NCBI GenBank assembly: GCA_023399635.1
Contig: JAEWOP010000077.1
Span: 1 to 38,330 of the forward strand
Length of the DNA: 38,330 nt
Direction: 5' to 3'
Origin: Pseudomonadota bacterium
GTDB lineage: Bacteria > Pseudomonadota > Alphaproteobacteria > Rhizobiales > Rhizobiaceae
Shown here piece after piece: positions 8,534 through 15,622 of the stretch. Position 1 is the first letter of the stretch; every line of letters starts with the position of its first letter. The notes beneath the pieces are model-generated. The model was not told where the DNA came from and made no database searches. It saw only the letters and a list, made by a program, of their open reading frames with translations. Made by a program: the position numbers and the translations under genes.

Positions 8534-8573
8534 AAAGAACCCGGTTCGGCTGGCGGGCCGGACCGGGTTCTTT
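8534..8573 (+). terminator. Rho-independent-like terminator after the lysis cassette
   Basis: Perfect 12-bp arms (AAAGAACCCGGT at 8534-8545 and its complement at 8562-8573) enclose a 16-nt GC-rich loop; the right arm itself ends TTCTTT followed by CTC. It lies 165 bp downstream of the o-spanin gene. Because the arms are A/T-rich at the outside, it could work in both directions. The remaining bases between 8369 and 8687 hold no convincing gene or other signal. Confidence 0.65.
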
Positions 8574-8687
8574 CTCACGTCGAGCCTGCAGACTCGATGC
8601 AGACTGAAATTCGCAGTCCGCGCTTGCGCCTGGCTTACGGACGCCAAGGCCTTGCCATCTCAATGATCATTGCATGAAAGCGGCAGC

Positions 8688-9110
8688 ATGGCGGGATCGA
8701 ATGACGATATCCTCAGGGTACTCGGGCGCCTCGAGGAGAAGGTGGATGGTGTGGGCAAGCGCCTGGACAGGTTCGAAAGGGAATTTACGGAGGAGCGCAG
8801 GAGCAGCTCCGAAAGCAGGCACAGGCTTCACGAGCGGATCGACGAACAATCAAGCCGGATCACGGAAGCCGAGAAAACAGTGGTTGCGGCCGGCGCCATT
8901 GCCGCGCAACAAAGGGACATCATCGCCGGCCTCACTGCGACGATCGACCAGGAGATCAAGCCGACGATCAACCAGGTGAAGGACATCACGCGCCTCGGGA
9001 AGACTGCGTCGCTGATCTTCGCCAGCCTCGGTTTCACGGCGGGCGGCATGTTCATCTATTTTTCGGAGACGATCGTGCCGCCGCTGCGCAAGTGGTTACG
9101 GATCGACTAG
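8688..9110 (+). CDS. Coiled-coil membrane protein, DUF1515-like, holin candidate
   Basis: From the ATG at 8688 the product is 140 residues. Residues 1-60 are highly charged and helical (NDDILRVLGRLEEKVDGV and following), forming a coiled coil. After a second helical part comes one hydrophobic segment (about residues 103-125) and a short basic tail ending RKWLRID. The shape, small size and place downstream of the lysis genes fit a holin or a phage membrane protein of the DUF1515 type known from rhizobia. An upstream in-frame TTG at 8670 is possible but less likely. The function is unproven. Confidence 0.62.
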   Translation: MAGSNDDILRVLGRLEEKVDGVGKRLDRFEREFTEERRSSSESRHRLHERIDEQSSRITEAEKTVVAAGAIAAQQRDIIAGLTATIDQEIKPTINQVKDITRLGKTASLIFASLGFTAGGMFIYFSETIVPPLRKWLRID

Positions 9111-9208
9111 AGCCATCCCATCAATTGCGCTGTGTGGCCCACGACCGAAGCGACGGCCAAGATGCCCGCCAGCGCAAGGATCGTATAGACAAGCCAATCC
9201 GGCATCAT
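9107..9208 (-). CDS. 33-residue single-span membrane protein (copy 1)
   Basis: This short gene encodes a single hydrophobic segment: MMPDWLVYTILALAGILAVA followed by SVVGHTAQLMGWL. The ATG overlaps the TGA stop of the zinc-ribbon gene (ATGA), and GGAGAGGAC precedes it by 1-3 bp, so it is coupled to that gene. Its stop overlaps the end of the gene on the other strand by four bases. A paralogue with the same ending pattern (SLVGHAAQ versus SVVGHTAQ) sits at 15871-15963 in the same arrangement, which strongly argues that this tiny frame is real. The function is unknown. Confidence 0.6.
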   Translation of the reverse strand: MMPDWLVYTILALAGILAVASVVGHTAQLMGWL

Positions 9209-9453
9209 GTCCTCTCCGCGGTCCAATCCCCCGCCATGATCCTCGCATTCTTCTCCCCGCACAAGGTGCAGCGGAAGCGGGGAGACAACTCCTTCAGGCT
9301 GCTGTAGGCGCCTGCCTGCTCAAGATACTCCCTCGCGATGTCCTTCACCACGCGGCAGCTGAGGCACTCGATCGCGAAGTAGGCGTGGTGCGGGATCTGG
9401 TAGAGGGCGTATGTCTGGAGCAGGGGTGCTGGAATGAAGCGGCGCTCGTGCAT
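9205..9453 (-). CDS. Zinc-ribbon-like small protein (82 aa, copy 1)
   Basis: The product begins MHERRFIPAPLLQTYALYQI and has two CxxC pairs, CLSC near residue 30 and CTLC near residue 63 (RFRCTLCGEKNARI), consistent with a zinc ribbon. A paralogue at 15960-16211 shares the start, the cysteine pairs and the block SLKELSPRFRCTLCGEKN. The first gene of a two-gene unit, it is followed by the 33-residue membrane protein with a four-base overlap. No standard ribosome site precedes the ATG, but a GAGA inside a dyad 8-24 bp upstream may serve. The function is unknown; the repeated occurrence at the right ends of two elements suggests a phage accessory role. Confidence 0.75.
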   Translation of the reverse strand: MHERRFIPAPLLQTYALYQIPHHAYFAIECLSCRVVKDIAREYLEQAGAYSSLKELSPRFRCTLCGEKNARIMAGDWTAERT

Positions 9454-9460
9454 GGCGGTT

Positions 9461-9477
9461 TGTCTCGCGTGGAGACC
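9461..9477 (-). promoter_or_regulatory. Dyad overlapping the presumed ribosome site of the zinc-ribbon gene (copy 1)
   Basis: On the minus strand, GGTCTC and GAGACA flank a 5-base spacer, starting 8 bp upstream of the ATG. The inner arm contains the only GAGA that could be a Shine-Dalgarno sequence. The other copy at 16217-16233 has the same arms and spacing, and the flanking bases GCGGCGGTCTC are also conserved. It could be an operator or an RNA hairpin hiding the ribosome site. Confidence 0.45.
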
Positions 9478-9632
9478 GCCGCATCGGTCAGAGGTTTGCC
9501 CGAGCCGCCATCGGGTGCTGATGAGATGGCGCGAGACGTGACGTCGGTCAAGCCGGATTTTTGCCTGCCGGTAACCGGCTTGTGGAAGATCAGGGGCTTG
9601 GCGCTAAGGGGGGGGTAAATCTGAAGCCATGG

Positions 9633-10400
9633 TTAAATAGGATCCTCATCAACCATCGCGTTGAGGAATGACCTAATGTAACCACTCTTGAGGACATAGA
9701 TGTCGGTCTGGCCCGCTCTCACTACGATGCCCGCGAAAAATGCAGTAGGCTGCCCAGCCACCATCTGAACGGTGTAAGCAGATCCTCCGCTCAGGCCATC
9801 AGGATCAAACTGGAGCGGTTCAAATGGGCGCAATCTGACGAGTGCGTCATCCGCAGGGGGAGGCGCAAGCTCACATAGTATGCGCCGTTTTACGGAACCC
9901 AGATGGTTTTTCTCTCCAAGCTCGTACTTTTGATCGTCCGAGGGGAAGCCTGTGACTTGCACGAAGATCGTGTCACTGTTCACTCCGTCGGGTGGGATTT
10001 CGCGAAACCTGAAAAACCGATCGCGCAGTTCCGGACGATCTCTGCACGGCTCCGTGAAATCAAAGACGATCAGGTCTGAGAAATCGGATTCTGTTCGTAG
10101 AAGATGGTGTCTTACGCCGGCAGATGTAAACAGTGAGCTTCCCTCTGCGGAGAGAAGCCCAACCCTTTCGAAATCCACACCTTTCAGCTGATGCCGACAG
10201 CAGACGAGAAAATAGGATCCACGATACTGCAACAGAGATGCGGACCCCGGAATGGATACCCGGTACACTGGGTCGTCTTGCTTAACAACGAGGTTGGTAA
10301 CATAGCGCGCAAGCGAGTCGCCGATCGCTGACATCGGAATGAGGACGCCGTTTAGAAGGGTGCTCCCTTTTAGAAGCCGCTCTTGAATCGTCAGACGCAT
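9633..10400 (-). CDS. Trypsin-fold protease-like protein (255 aa)
   Basis: Three motifs in the right order suggest a chymotrypsin-like catalytic triad. They are His70 in FLVCCRHQLKG, Asp109 in ESDFSDLIVFDF, and Ser204 in DPDGLSGGSAYTV, which stands for the usual GxSGG motif. The spacing fits a compact trypsin-like domain of about 200 residues. There is no signal peptide, so it should be cytoplasmic. It is a single gene between the right-end cassette of prophage A and the attachment repeat at 10524. Cytoplasmic trypsin-like proteins in such positions are often stress or defence effectors, but no partner is seen here. The start is uncertain: ATG at 10400 has no ribosome site, and an internal ATG at 10334 is possible. 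Confidence 0.6.
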   Translation of the reverse strand: MRLTIQERLLKGSTLLNGVLIPMSAIGDSLARYVTNLVVKQDDPVYRVSIPGSASLLQYRGSYFLVCCRHQLKGVDFERVGLLSAEGSSLFTSAGVRHHLLRTESDFSDLIVFDFTEPCRDRPELRDRFFRFREIPPDGVNSDTIFVQVTGFPSDDQKYELGEKNHLGSVKRRILCELAPPPADDALVRLRPFEPLQFDPDGLSGGSAYTVQMVAGQPTAFFAGIVVRAGQTDIYVLKSGYIRSFLNAMVDEDPI

Positions 10401-10523
10401 TGCGTGCTTTTGCTGTGCCCGTAGCTTTGTGAGACATCTTACAGAGAAAATGAAGGTAGATCAGCAAGGCCGATTTTGTCCCACATTTTTGGAAGTGGTT
10501 GACGCTGCAGCCTTTCCAGAATT

Positions 10524-10541
10524 CCTCCGGGCCCACCATTT
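10524..10541 (+). repeat. attachment-site repeat (att) at the junction of the two elements
   Basis: The 18-bp sequence CCTCCGGGCCCACCATTT recurs exactly at 17213-17230. Read on the plus strand it matches the T-stem, acceptor stem and CCA end of a tRNA gene, and no tRNA 5' half lies to its left. This is the expected product of tandem integration into one tRNA 3' end. Identity of the tRNA is not determined. Confidence 0.7.
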
Positions 10542-10568
10542 ACGTTTTCTTCCAAGGCGTTTGGTGCC

Positions 10569-10601
10569 GGTTAGCCAATGAGGTTAGCCATCAGGTTAGC
10601 C
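10569..10601. repeat. Three direct GGTTAGCC repeats, probable integrase arm-type sites (left end of B)
   Basis: Copies begin at 10569, 10582 and 10594, that is about one helical turn apart, 28-78 bp from the attachment core. The same word occurs at 17128 and, inverted, at 17166 near the other core. Arm-type sites of tyrosine recombinases show this kind of clustering at both ends of an element. Confidence 0.55.
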
Positions 10602-10605
10602 TACG

Positions 10606-11292
10606 TCAGTATCTCATTGAAAACAGTTTTTGTTGATCTGACCGCAATTGCTCCTCGCTCGGCGTCCACCCAAAGGGCTCGAACATCTCGCGAATAGCTG
10701 GCCTCGATGCTTCACCTGAGTCGGTGCTGAGCTGGCTCGGCGTCAGCTGACGTTCAACGGTAACGCTTTCCGCGATCGTTCGTCTTGGGAAAGAGAAACC
10801 CATCCGCATTGGATCCTCTATCCAGAGCTCCCGATTTGCGGTCCCCCCTAAAGTAATGTTTATCAACAATCCATCCTCATATAGTCCCCCCCGGAACATT
10901 CTGAACGTGAACTCGAACATCTCTGTTATTGTATAGATCAAGCTGCCTACCGCGATTGCGCGCCCTTGGATTTCCTCAGGAACGCCTTCTCGCAAATCTT
11001 CTCGAAGCGCCTTAAGGTGCAAGAACTGCCCCCTTCTAAACATGCGCCACATCTCTTTGTGGTAGGACCAGTCGCACCATCCCTGCACGAACTCTGAGGA
11101 CAGTTCGATTGAACCACGCTCGTTGTTGTTGCGGCTGATGTGCGGGAGGTCCCAGCCGCGGAAGTTGACGCTTGAGTGTTCTACCTGACGCCGGCAAGTT
11201 TCGAGCGTCAGCTGTAACGGCCTCCCGGCCGGGCGGATATTCAGTCTGGTGTAACCGTGAGCGCGAATTTCGTCTGGGAATCCTGATCGCAT
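10606..11292 (-). CDS. Unknown protein (228 aa) coupled to the AlbA_2 gene
   Basis: I do not recognise a family. The product is soluble, with no signal peptide or membrane span. It has a middle helical part (YHKEMWRMFRRGQFLHLKAL) and a following segment with aromatic residues (ITEMFEFTFRMFRGGLYEDG), and the C-terminus is polar. Its ATG overlaps the stop of the AlbA_2 gene by one base (TAATG), so the two proteins are made together and probably work together. Base composition looks more A/T-rich than in the neighbouring phage genes. It is the last gene of the integrase operon and ends close to the integrase arm repeats. Confidence 0.6.
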   Translation of the reverse strand: MRSGFPDEIRAHGYTRLNIRPAGRPLQLTLETCRRQVEHSSVNFRGWDLPHISRNNNERGSIELSSEFVQGWCDWSYHKEMWRMFRRGQFLHLKALREDLREGVPEEIQGRAIAVGSLIYTITEMFEFTFRMFRGGLYEDGLLINITLGGTANRELWIEDPMRMGFSFPRRTIAESVTVERQLTPSQLSTDSGEASRPAIREMFEPFGWTPSEEQLRSDQQKLFSMRY

Positions 11293-11858
11293 TATAGCCC
11301 ACCTAACTCGCCATTATAGTCATAAGCCGTGGGTCTAGGCGCTTCTAAGCCCAGCTCGTTCAATCGGCGCATCCTTCTGACTGCTGCCAACTCAATTAAG
11401 TCCCGCATGTCAACACTGCTGTCGATACGTGCGCTCCGTGGCCGTCGAGCCGGGCTGCGATAGTAGATATCTCCGGCGCGAAGTTCATTATTGCGACCTC
11501 CATCTTTGCGGCAGATAACGGGGTTCTCTCTAAAGGTTGCCACTTGGATCACCACATATTGCCGACCACCCCTGTCAAACGGTCTAAAGCATGTAAGCTC
11601 GACGAAGGGATCTGCATAGGTTGCTACCCGGTCGCGAATGATGTCGGTGTCGTAGGTCTGTAGCTGGTCTTCACTCAGGCCTTGCCTCAGAAAAGTGGCG
11701 TCTTCTACGCCGATGACGATTCTGCCACCGTCCTGAAGGTTTGCCATCGCGAGAATATCCTTAATCAAGCCCGGCTCCCAATCCATGGCACGCTTGAACT
11801 CAAGAGAAGGAGTTTCCTGAGCGCCCTCAAGTAGTTCTTCAAGCTCATCGGTAGTCAC
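11292..11858 (-). CDS. AlbA_2 (Schlafen-type) domain protein
   Basis: Residues about 12-150 match the AlbA_2 domain, with the opening SLEFKRAMDWEPGLIKDILA, the strand-turn GGRIVIGVED, and a later RDRVATYADPFVEL. Proteins with this domain bind ATP or nucleic acid, and some are nucleases; they occur in transcription regulators and in phage-defence proteins. This one is short (188 residues), with a basic linker (RSPARRPRSARID) and a helical tail that replaces the helix-turn-helix often found in longer relatives. It starts at a GTG that overlaps the integrase stop (GTGA), and it is followed with a one-base overlap by a gene of unknown function. Confidence 0.72.
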   Translation of the reverse strand: MTTDELEELLEGAQETPSLEFKRAMDWEPGLIKDILAMANLQDGGRIVIGVEDATFLRQGLSEDQLQTYDTDIIRDRVATYADPFVELTCFRPFDRGGRQYVVIQVATFRENPVICRKDGGRNNELRAGDIYYRSPARRPRSARIDSSVDMRDLIELAAVRRMRRLNELGLEAPRPTAYDYNGELGGL

Positions 11859-12961
11859 TTACGACCGCTCCTCTGTTTCAACATGCGTCCTACCTCCTTC
11901 GTCAGTCTCGACATAGCGTCCTTTGCGAGGCGCTCTTGCTCGGCGGCGCGGCTGTAGAGTTCTGCGTGCTGGATATCGTCGTGGCCGAGCGTTTCCATCA
12001 GCTGCCTGGTCGATGCGCCAGTTTCGGCCAACATCTTCCCCAGTGTCTTCCTGAGGCCATGCATGGTGCAGCCCTTTGGCATGTCGGCACTCTTGGTCCA
12101 ATCGGCCATGCGGCCGGTGAGGGACTTTTCCGAGAACGGTTTCCCATAGGCTGTCATCAGGACGAACTCCTTCGTCCGATCGAGAGGATCAAGGATCTCT
12201 CTAAGCATGGGCGTCAGCGGCAGGACGAGCTTCTTCTCGCCCTTCTTCGTCTCGAAGGTCACTGTGTTGCGCTTGAAATCGAACCACGACCATTTCACCC
12301 GCGCGACGTCGGATCGGCGATTGCCGAGCCATAGGGCGAGGCCGTAGGCGGTTCGTGGCGTGGTGCCGATCGGCCACCTCGATTCGAACATCTCCCTCTC
12401 GGCGTCCGTCCAGGCGCGCCAGCCGACATACTCCGGGCGATAGCTCAGCTTCCACGTCGGATCGGTTTCGATCCACTCCTCGTCCAGAGCAACAACGATC
12501 ATCTTGCGGATCGTCACCAACAGGTGCTTTGCCTTGTGAGGAGTGGCGCTGAAGCGGGCCAAGATATCCTTCACGTGCCGACGCTTCAGGTCCTTCACTC
12601 TCATGTCACCCCACACGTCCGGTTCATCATCGATGACCTTCAGGTGTAGAAATTCCTCTGCCAGCCTGATGTTCTTGGCATGGGTGGCGGGATCATGTGC
12701 GAGCCATTCGGGGCTCCGGATAACCTTGCGCCATGCTGCCTTGAAGCTTTCTGGCACTGCCGCGCCTGGCATGCTGACGACAGCGGCCTTGCGAGGCTCG
12801 CGACCTTCAATCGCCGCCTGGTATCGCTCTTCGAATTCCTCTTCGCCGGGGTTGCCGGGGATGGAAATAGTCTTGCCGGAACGGCGAAACCGCCAACGGA
12901 TCGTTCCGTGGCGGTCTTTGAAGCTGGAAAGGTAAGGGCGCTTGTCGAAGTCGTCGGTCAT
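11855..12961 (-). CDS. Tyrosine recombinase, phage-type integrase
   Basis: The 368-residue enzyme catalyses integration and excision. From the ATG at 12961 (MTDDFDKRPYL) an arm-binding or SAM-like N-terminal part is followed by the catalytic domain. In that domain the catalytic arginine lies in LGNRRSDV (about Arg215), HxxR in MHGLRKT (His301, Arg304), a third histidine in GHDD (His327) and the tyrosine nucleophile in ELYSR (Tyr336). The start at 12961 is preferred to an upstream start at 13069, because only this start gives the family's usual N-terminus, with RHGTIRWRFRRSGK soon after. The gene is followed by AlbA_2 with a four-base overlap. It is probably responsible for the 18-bp att repeats. 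Confidence 0.9.
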   Translation of the reverse strand: MTDDFDKRPYLSSFKDRHGTIRWRFRRSGKTISIPGNPGEEEFEERYQAAIEGREPRKAAVVSMPGAAVPESFKAAWRKVIRSPEWLAHDPATHAKNIRLAEEFLHLKVIDDEPDVWGDMRVKDLKRRHVKDILARFSATPHKAKHLLVTIRKMIVVALDEEWIETDPTWKLSYRPEYVGWRAWTDAEREMFESRWPIGTTPRTAYGLALWLGNRRSDVARVKWSWFDFKRNTVTFETKKGEKKLVLPLTPMLREILDPLDRTKEFVLMTAYGKPFSEKSLTGRMADWTKSADMPKGCTMHGLRKTLGKMLAETGASTRQLMETLGHDDIQHAELYSRAAEQERLAKDAMSRLTKEVGRMLKQRSGRK

Positions 12962-13971
12962 GGCGCAGTTTATGCGCGGCGATCGCGGCGTGACAAGAGT
13001 TCGTCGATTCTGTTGCCGCCCTCGTCGGGTAGGTCGGAAAAGGCCGCGTCCAAGGCGATCCGATCCCATAGCGAAGCTGGTGGCGAAGCCGCCGCATGGG
13101 GACGAGTGGTCCTACGAGTTGAAGTGGGACGGCTATCGTCTTGCAGTCCACATCGAGACCAACGGCGTGCGCATCATAACCCGGGGCGGGCATGACTGGA
13201 CGCACCGCTTTCCGGGCATCGAAGCGGCGGCACGACGGTTCATGCCAAACACCATGATCTTAGACGGCGAGGCGGTGGTTCTCAACGAGCAGGGGATCCC
13301 CGATTTCGGCCGGCTGCAGAACTCACTTGGCGGTCGGGGAGGGAAGTTGCCGGCTGGCAATGCCATCCTCTTTGCCTTCGATCTGCTCTACCTCGGCGGC
13401 CACGACCTGACCAAGATGGAATATGCGGCGCGGCGGCAGATTCTCGAGGACGTGCTTGCCGACAGCCAAGGCGGCATCCGCCTTTCGGAGGAGTTCCACG
13501 AGGATCCAGACGAGCTACTCCGGCACGCCTGCGCGCACGAACTCGAAGGCATCATCGCGAAGCACCGCGAGCGGCCGTACAGACCGGGACGGACCGGCGA
13601 CTGGCTGAAGATCAAGTGCGTGCAGAGCGACACCTTCGCCATCGTCGGCTACGAGCCTTCGACAGCGCTGCCCGGAGCGATCGCCAGTCTGCTGCTGGCC
13701 GCCCGTTACCGCGATGGCTGGAAGTATGTCGGCAGTGTCGGGACCGGCTTCAAGCACGACGAGGCGCGCCGGCTGAAGAAGCAGCGACAAGATCAAGACC
13801 AGTGTTCCGGTCGTGAGTGTGCCGGGAAAGAGCCTGGTGATGACGGGTCCATCATTCGCGGCCGAGATCGAGTATCGGACCTGGACACATACGGGCACCC
13901 TCCGACATCCATCATTCAAAGGTCTGCGAGAGGCCGAAGACTGGGCGGAGATCTACCGGCTGGCGGATTAG
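12942..13971 (+). pseudogene. LigD-type ATP-dependent DNA ligase, frameshifted
   Basis: The ligase adenylation domain is intact in one frame: motif I ELKWDGYR holds the nucleotidyl lysine, FDLLYL, EGIIAKH and DWLKIKC are motifs III, IV and V, and the OB-fold begins with YVGSVGTGFK. At about position 13785 the reading frame breaks: the next coding stretch (DKIKTSVPVV, then WTHTGTLRHPSFKGLRE, ending at a TAG at 13971) continues the OB-fold in another frame. It needs two more bases after CAG. Without repair the protein would run into 110 unrelated residues. The N-terminal 40 residues also look abnormal and the true start is not clear. The 5' end overlaps the first codons of the divergent integrase by 20 bases. 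It may have acted in non-homologous end joining. Confidence 0.72.
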
Positions 13972-14095
13972 TTTCTCCGTTGAACCCGAGGCTTGGAAGG
14001 GACAGCAACCCGGTATCGCTTGCGAAGATTGCAGCTCCGAAAGCTGCCACGGCCGCGATGCCTATTACAAGTAGCGCCGTCATTATCCTGCTCAC
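13916..14095 (-). CDS. 59-residue membrane protein, last gene of a three-gene overlapping cassette
   Basis: The gene starts at a GTG overlapping the TGA of the previous gene (GTGA). The N-terminus VSRIMTALLVIGIAAVAAFG is one membrane segment, followed by a Pro- and Ser-rich tail. The tail of the gene runs antisense to the 3' end of the ligase pseudogene. This may mean that the original stop was lost and the frame was extended. The hydrophobic N-terminus and the overlap support it as a real gene; function is unknown. Confidence 0.5.
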   Translation of the reverse strand: MSRIMTALLVIGIAAVAAFGAAIFASDTGLLSLPSLGFNGETNPPAGRSPPSLRPLADL

Positions 14096-14325
14096 TCGGC
14101 GCGTCTCCTCAATTCCTTGAGGAGAGCTGCAAGCTCGTCGGTGGCTGCCTTACTCAGCGCCAGGTGGTCGCAGACATCGTTGATCGCAACTAGAACCTCT
14201 TCTTCCTTCCACCCGGCCGCTACGGCGTTCGCCACCACGTCCTGAACCGCAAGCTCGACCGCATGCTGGCAAAGCAGGTGCCGGTCCTCGGGATCACAGT
14301 CAGCCGGTGGAAGCGGGATGATCAT
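14092..14325 (-). CDS. Small helical protein of unknown function (77 aa)
   Basis: No family is recognised. The product begins MIIPLPPADCDPEDRHLLC, followed by two amphipathic helices (LAVQDVVANAVAAGWKEEEV, then DELAALLKELRRRAE). It has the size and charge of small phage regulatory or accessory proteins. The ATG overlaps the stop of the gene upstream (ATGA) and its own stop overlaps the start of the following membrane protein (GTGA), so the three genes are read as one unit. Confidence 0.58.
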   Translation of the reverse strand: MIIPLPPADCDPEDRHLLCQHAVELAVQDVVANAVAAGWKEEEVLVAINDVCDHLALSKAATDELAALLKELRRRAE

Positions 14326-14576
14326 GTGGTTGAGGTAGAGTCGCCGCGGCTGTCAGCAAGATCCCGTGGCTCCACGGCCCGGAAGGTCACCGACCAGATC
14401 GAACCCTTGTAGTAGCCCTCCGCCATCCGATCGATCTCCAGGAAGGATAGAGCATCATCCAGTTCCCGCGCCGGTATGTGCTTCGCGAGTAGTGCGAGAG
14501 CGTCATCTACGGTCATCGTCCGATCGAGTGCAGTCGCTGGTGAGGTGAAGTTGATATGGACGAAACGGCTGGGCAT
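14322..14576 (-). CDS. Small protein of unknown function (84 aa), first gene of a three-gene cassette
   Basis: The product begins MPSRFVHINFTSPATALDRT and continues with a helix-rich part (DDALALLAKHIPARELDDAL) and a beta-prone end (SIWSVTFRAVEPRDLA). No domain is recognised. The ATG at 14576 has no strong ribosome site in the first ten upstream bases. It is the first gene of the overlapping unit that ends at 13916 and lies 67 bp past the end of the glycosyltransferase gene on the same strand. Confidence 0.55.
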   Translation of the reverse strand: MPSRFVHINFTSPATALDRTMTVDDALALLAKHIPARELDDALSFLEIDRMAEGYYKGSIWSVTFRAVEPRDLADSRGDSTSTT

Positions 14577-14642
14577 CGCAGCGACTTAGGGGCGGCCGTG
14601 GGATCGACAAGGCTGCCCAAGCGGGACCGCTGATCTTTCGCT

Positions 14643-15503
14643 TCACCGGCTTAAGTCAGGGAAGCCGTATCGCTGAACCATGTTGCTAATGCACGAGTCA
14701 TTCCCGCCGACGTGGATATTGTGCGTGCGAAGGTTTGATCCCTGACTGTCAGGCCACTCCATCAGGCGCCTTCGGCCTCCGATCCGGTGAGCCGTGTGAC
14801 CCTTCATCCGCCACATCCAGTAGAGCCAGACGTCGTCAGCGGTTGAGCAGATATCCATGAACAGCTCGCGCTTGCAGACATCCTCGTGGAACACATCCGG
14901 AGGATACAGGACACCCATCACTCCAGTAGGGAAAACGAGGGGGGAGCACTCCTCCGCTTGCCTTATCTTGTCCCATTGGGCGTAGGGAAGAGGCTTTCCC
15001 TCGGGCGTGAGTGTGACCTTATGGGCGCGGCGGCATACAACCTTGGGAGAACCGTGGTCGTAGGCCTCAACGAGATCAGCGATTAGATTCTGATCGTAAT
15101 AAACATCGTCGTCGACCGTGATAATGAAGCTATCTGGGTGTGCGTCAAGCGTCGGTATGATTTTTGTAAAGGACCGCATGTTGTCACACCGGCCGATCTC
15201 TAACCCTTTTTCTTGCAGGGCGAGAACATCTTTGGGTAAGGCAGTGAAGTCCCCGTTAGACACCCAAAGGATCGTACGGTCGGCTCCCACCGTTTGATGA
15301 AGGATACCCGTGAGCGTGCGAGCCAACGTGGGGAAGCGTGTGGCGTAGCTGGTTAACGAAACGATCAACGGCGCAGGCAGGCCGTGGGGCTTTGCCATGT
15401 TCGATCGCGCCGCTCGGTTGGATAGCTCCTTCAGTGCTCGCCTCATGCGCAGCTTCAGCTTCAGTCTCTGGAACAAGGTGGATTCGTTGGGCACGTAGTT
15501 CAT
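14643..15503 (-). CDS. GT-A-type glycosyltransferase (286 aa)
   Basis: The product is soluble and begins with a basic helix (QRLKLKLRMRRALKEL) that may sit on the membrane. The core opens with LIVSLTSYATRFPTL and contains SFIITVDDDVYYD, whose DDD resembles the DxD motif that binds the metal and the nucleotide sugar in GT-A enzymes. Later motifs include SPLVFPTGVMGVLYPP and CSTADDVWLYWMWRMKG, the latter probably part of the acceptor site. Related host enzymes modify cell-surface polysaccharide. It lies inside element B, so it may be a lysogenic conversion gene that changes the receptor. The donor and acceptor sugars are unknown. The ATG at 15503 directly follows AAGGGG, which is an unusually close ribosome site. 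Confidence 0.72.
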   Translation of the reverse strand: MNYVPNESTLFQRLKLKLRMRRALKELSNRAARSNMAKPHGLPAPLIVSLTSYATRFPTLARTLTGILHQTVGADRTILWVSNGDFTALPKDVLALQEKGLEIGRCDNMRSFTKIIPTLDAHPDSFIITVDDDVYYDQNLIADLVEAYDHGSPKVVCRRAHKVTLTPEGKPLPYAQWDKIRQAEECSPLVFPTGVMGVLYPPDVFHEDVCKRELFMDICSTADDVWLYWMWRMKGHTAHRIGGRRRLMEWPDSQGSNLRTHNIHVGGNDSCISNMVQRYGFPDLSR

Positions 15504-15622
15504 CCCCTTCAGGGCGTCCCGTCAGCACGCCTAGATAGTGTATGCTGTCATCTTGTGCGGACTGCCTTCGCATCTTGCAGCGAGCGGCGCAAGTAATGAG
15601 AAAGCCTCCTCAAGACGAACCG

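Larger units (their letters stand above)
1..10541. mobile_element. Prophage A (right-hand part; left end outside window)
   Basis: Tail tip, tail fibre, endolysin and spanins run in the usual late-gene order on the plus strand, followed by accessory genes on the minus strand. The right limit is placed at the 18-bp repeat at 10524-10541, which is the 3' end of a tRNA gene without its 5' part. That arrangement is expected if A sits between the real tRNA gene (left of the window) and the second element. No integrase or head genes for A are visible, so they should lie to the left. The limit is inferred from the repeat and the gene content. Confidence 0.7.

Noticed and set aside
8369..8687. Minus-strand open frames in the gap after the spanins
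   Set aside because: Arg/Pro-rich shadows of the lysis genes without family pattern; the gap holds only the terminator-like hairpin.
10282..10539. Minus-strand frame upstream of the protease-like gene
   Set aside because: It overlaps the protease-like gene's start in another frame and crosses the att repeat; no ribosome site or motif.
12680..13195. Plus-strand open frame across the integrase start and the ligase pseudogene
   Set aside because: It is antisense to the integrase N-terminus and out of frame with the ligase motifs; no domain or ribosome site.
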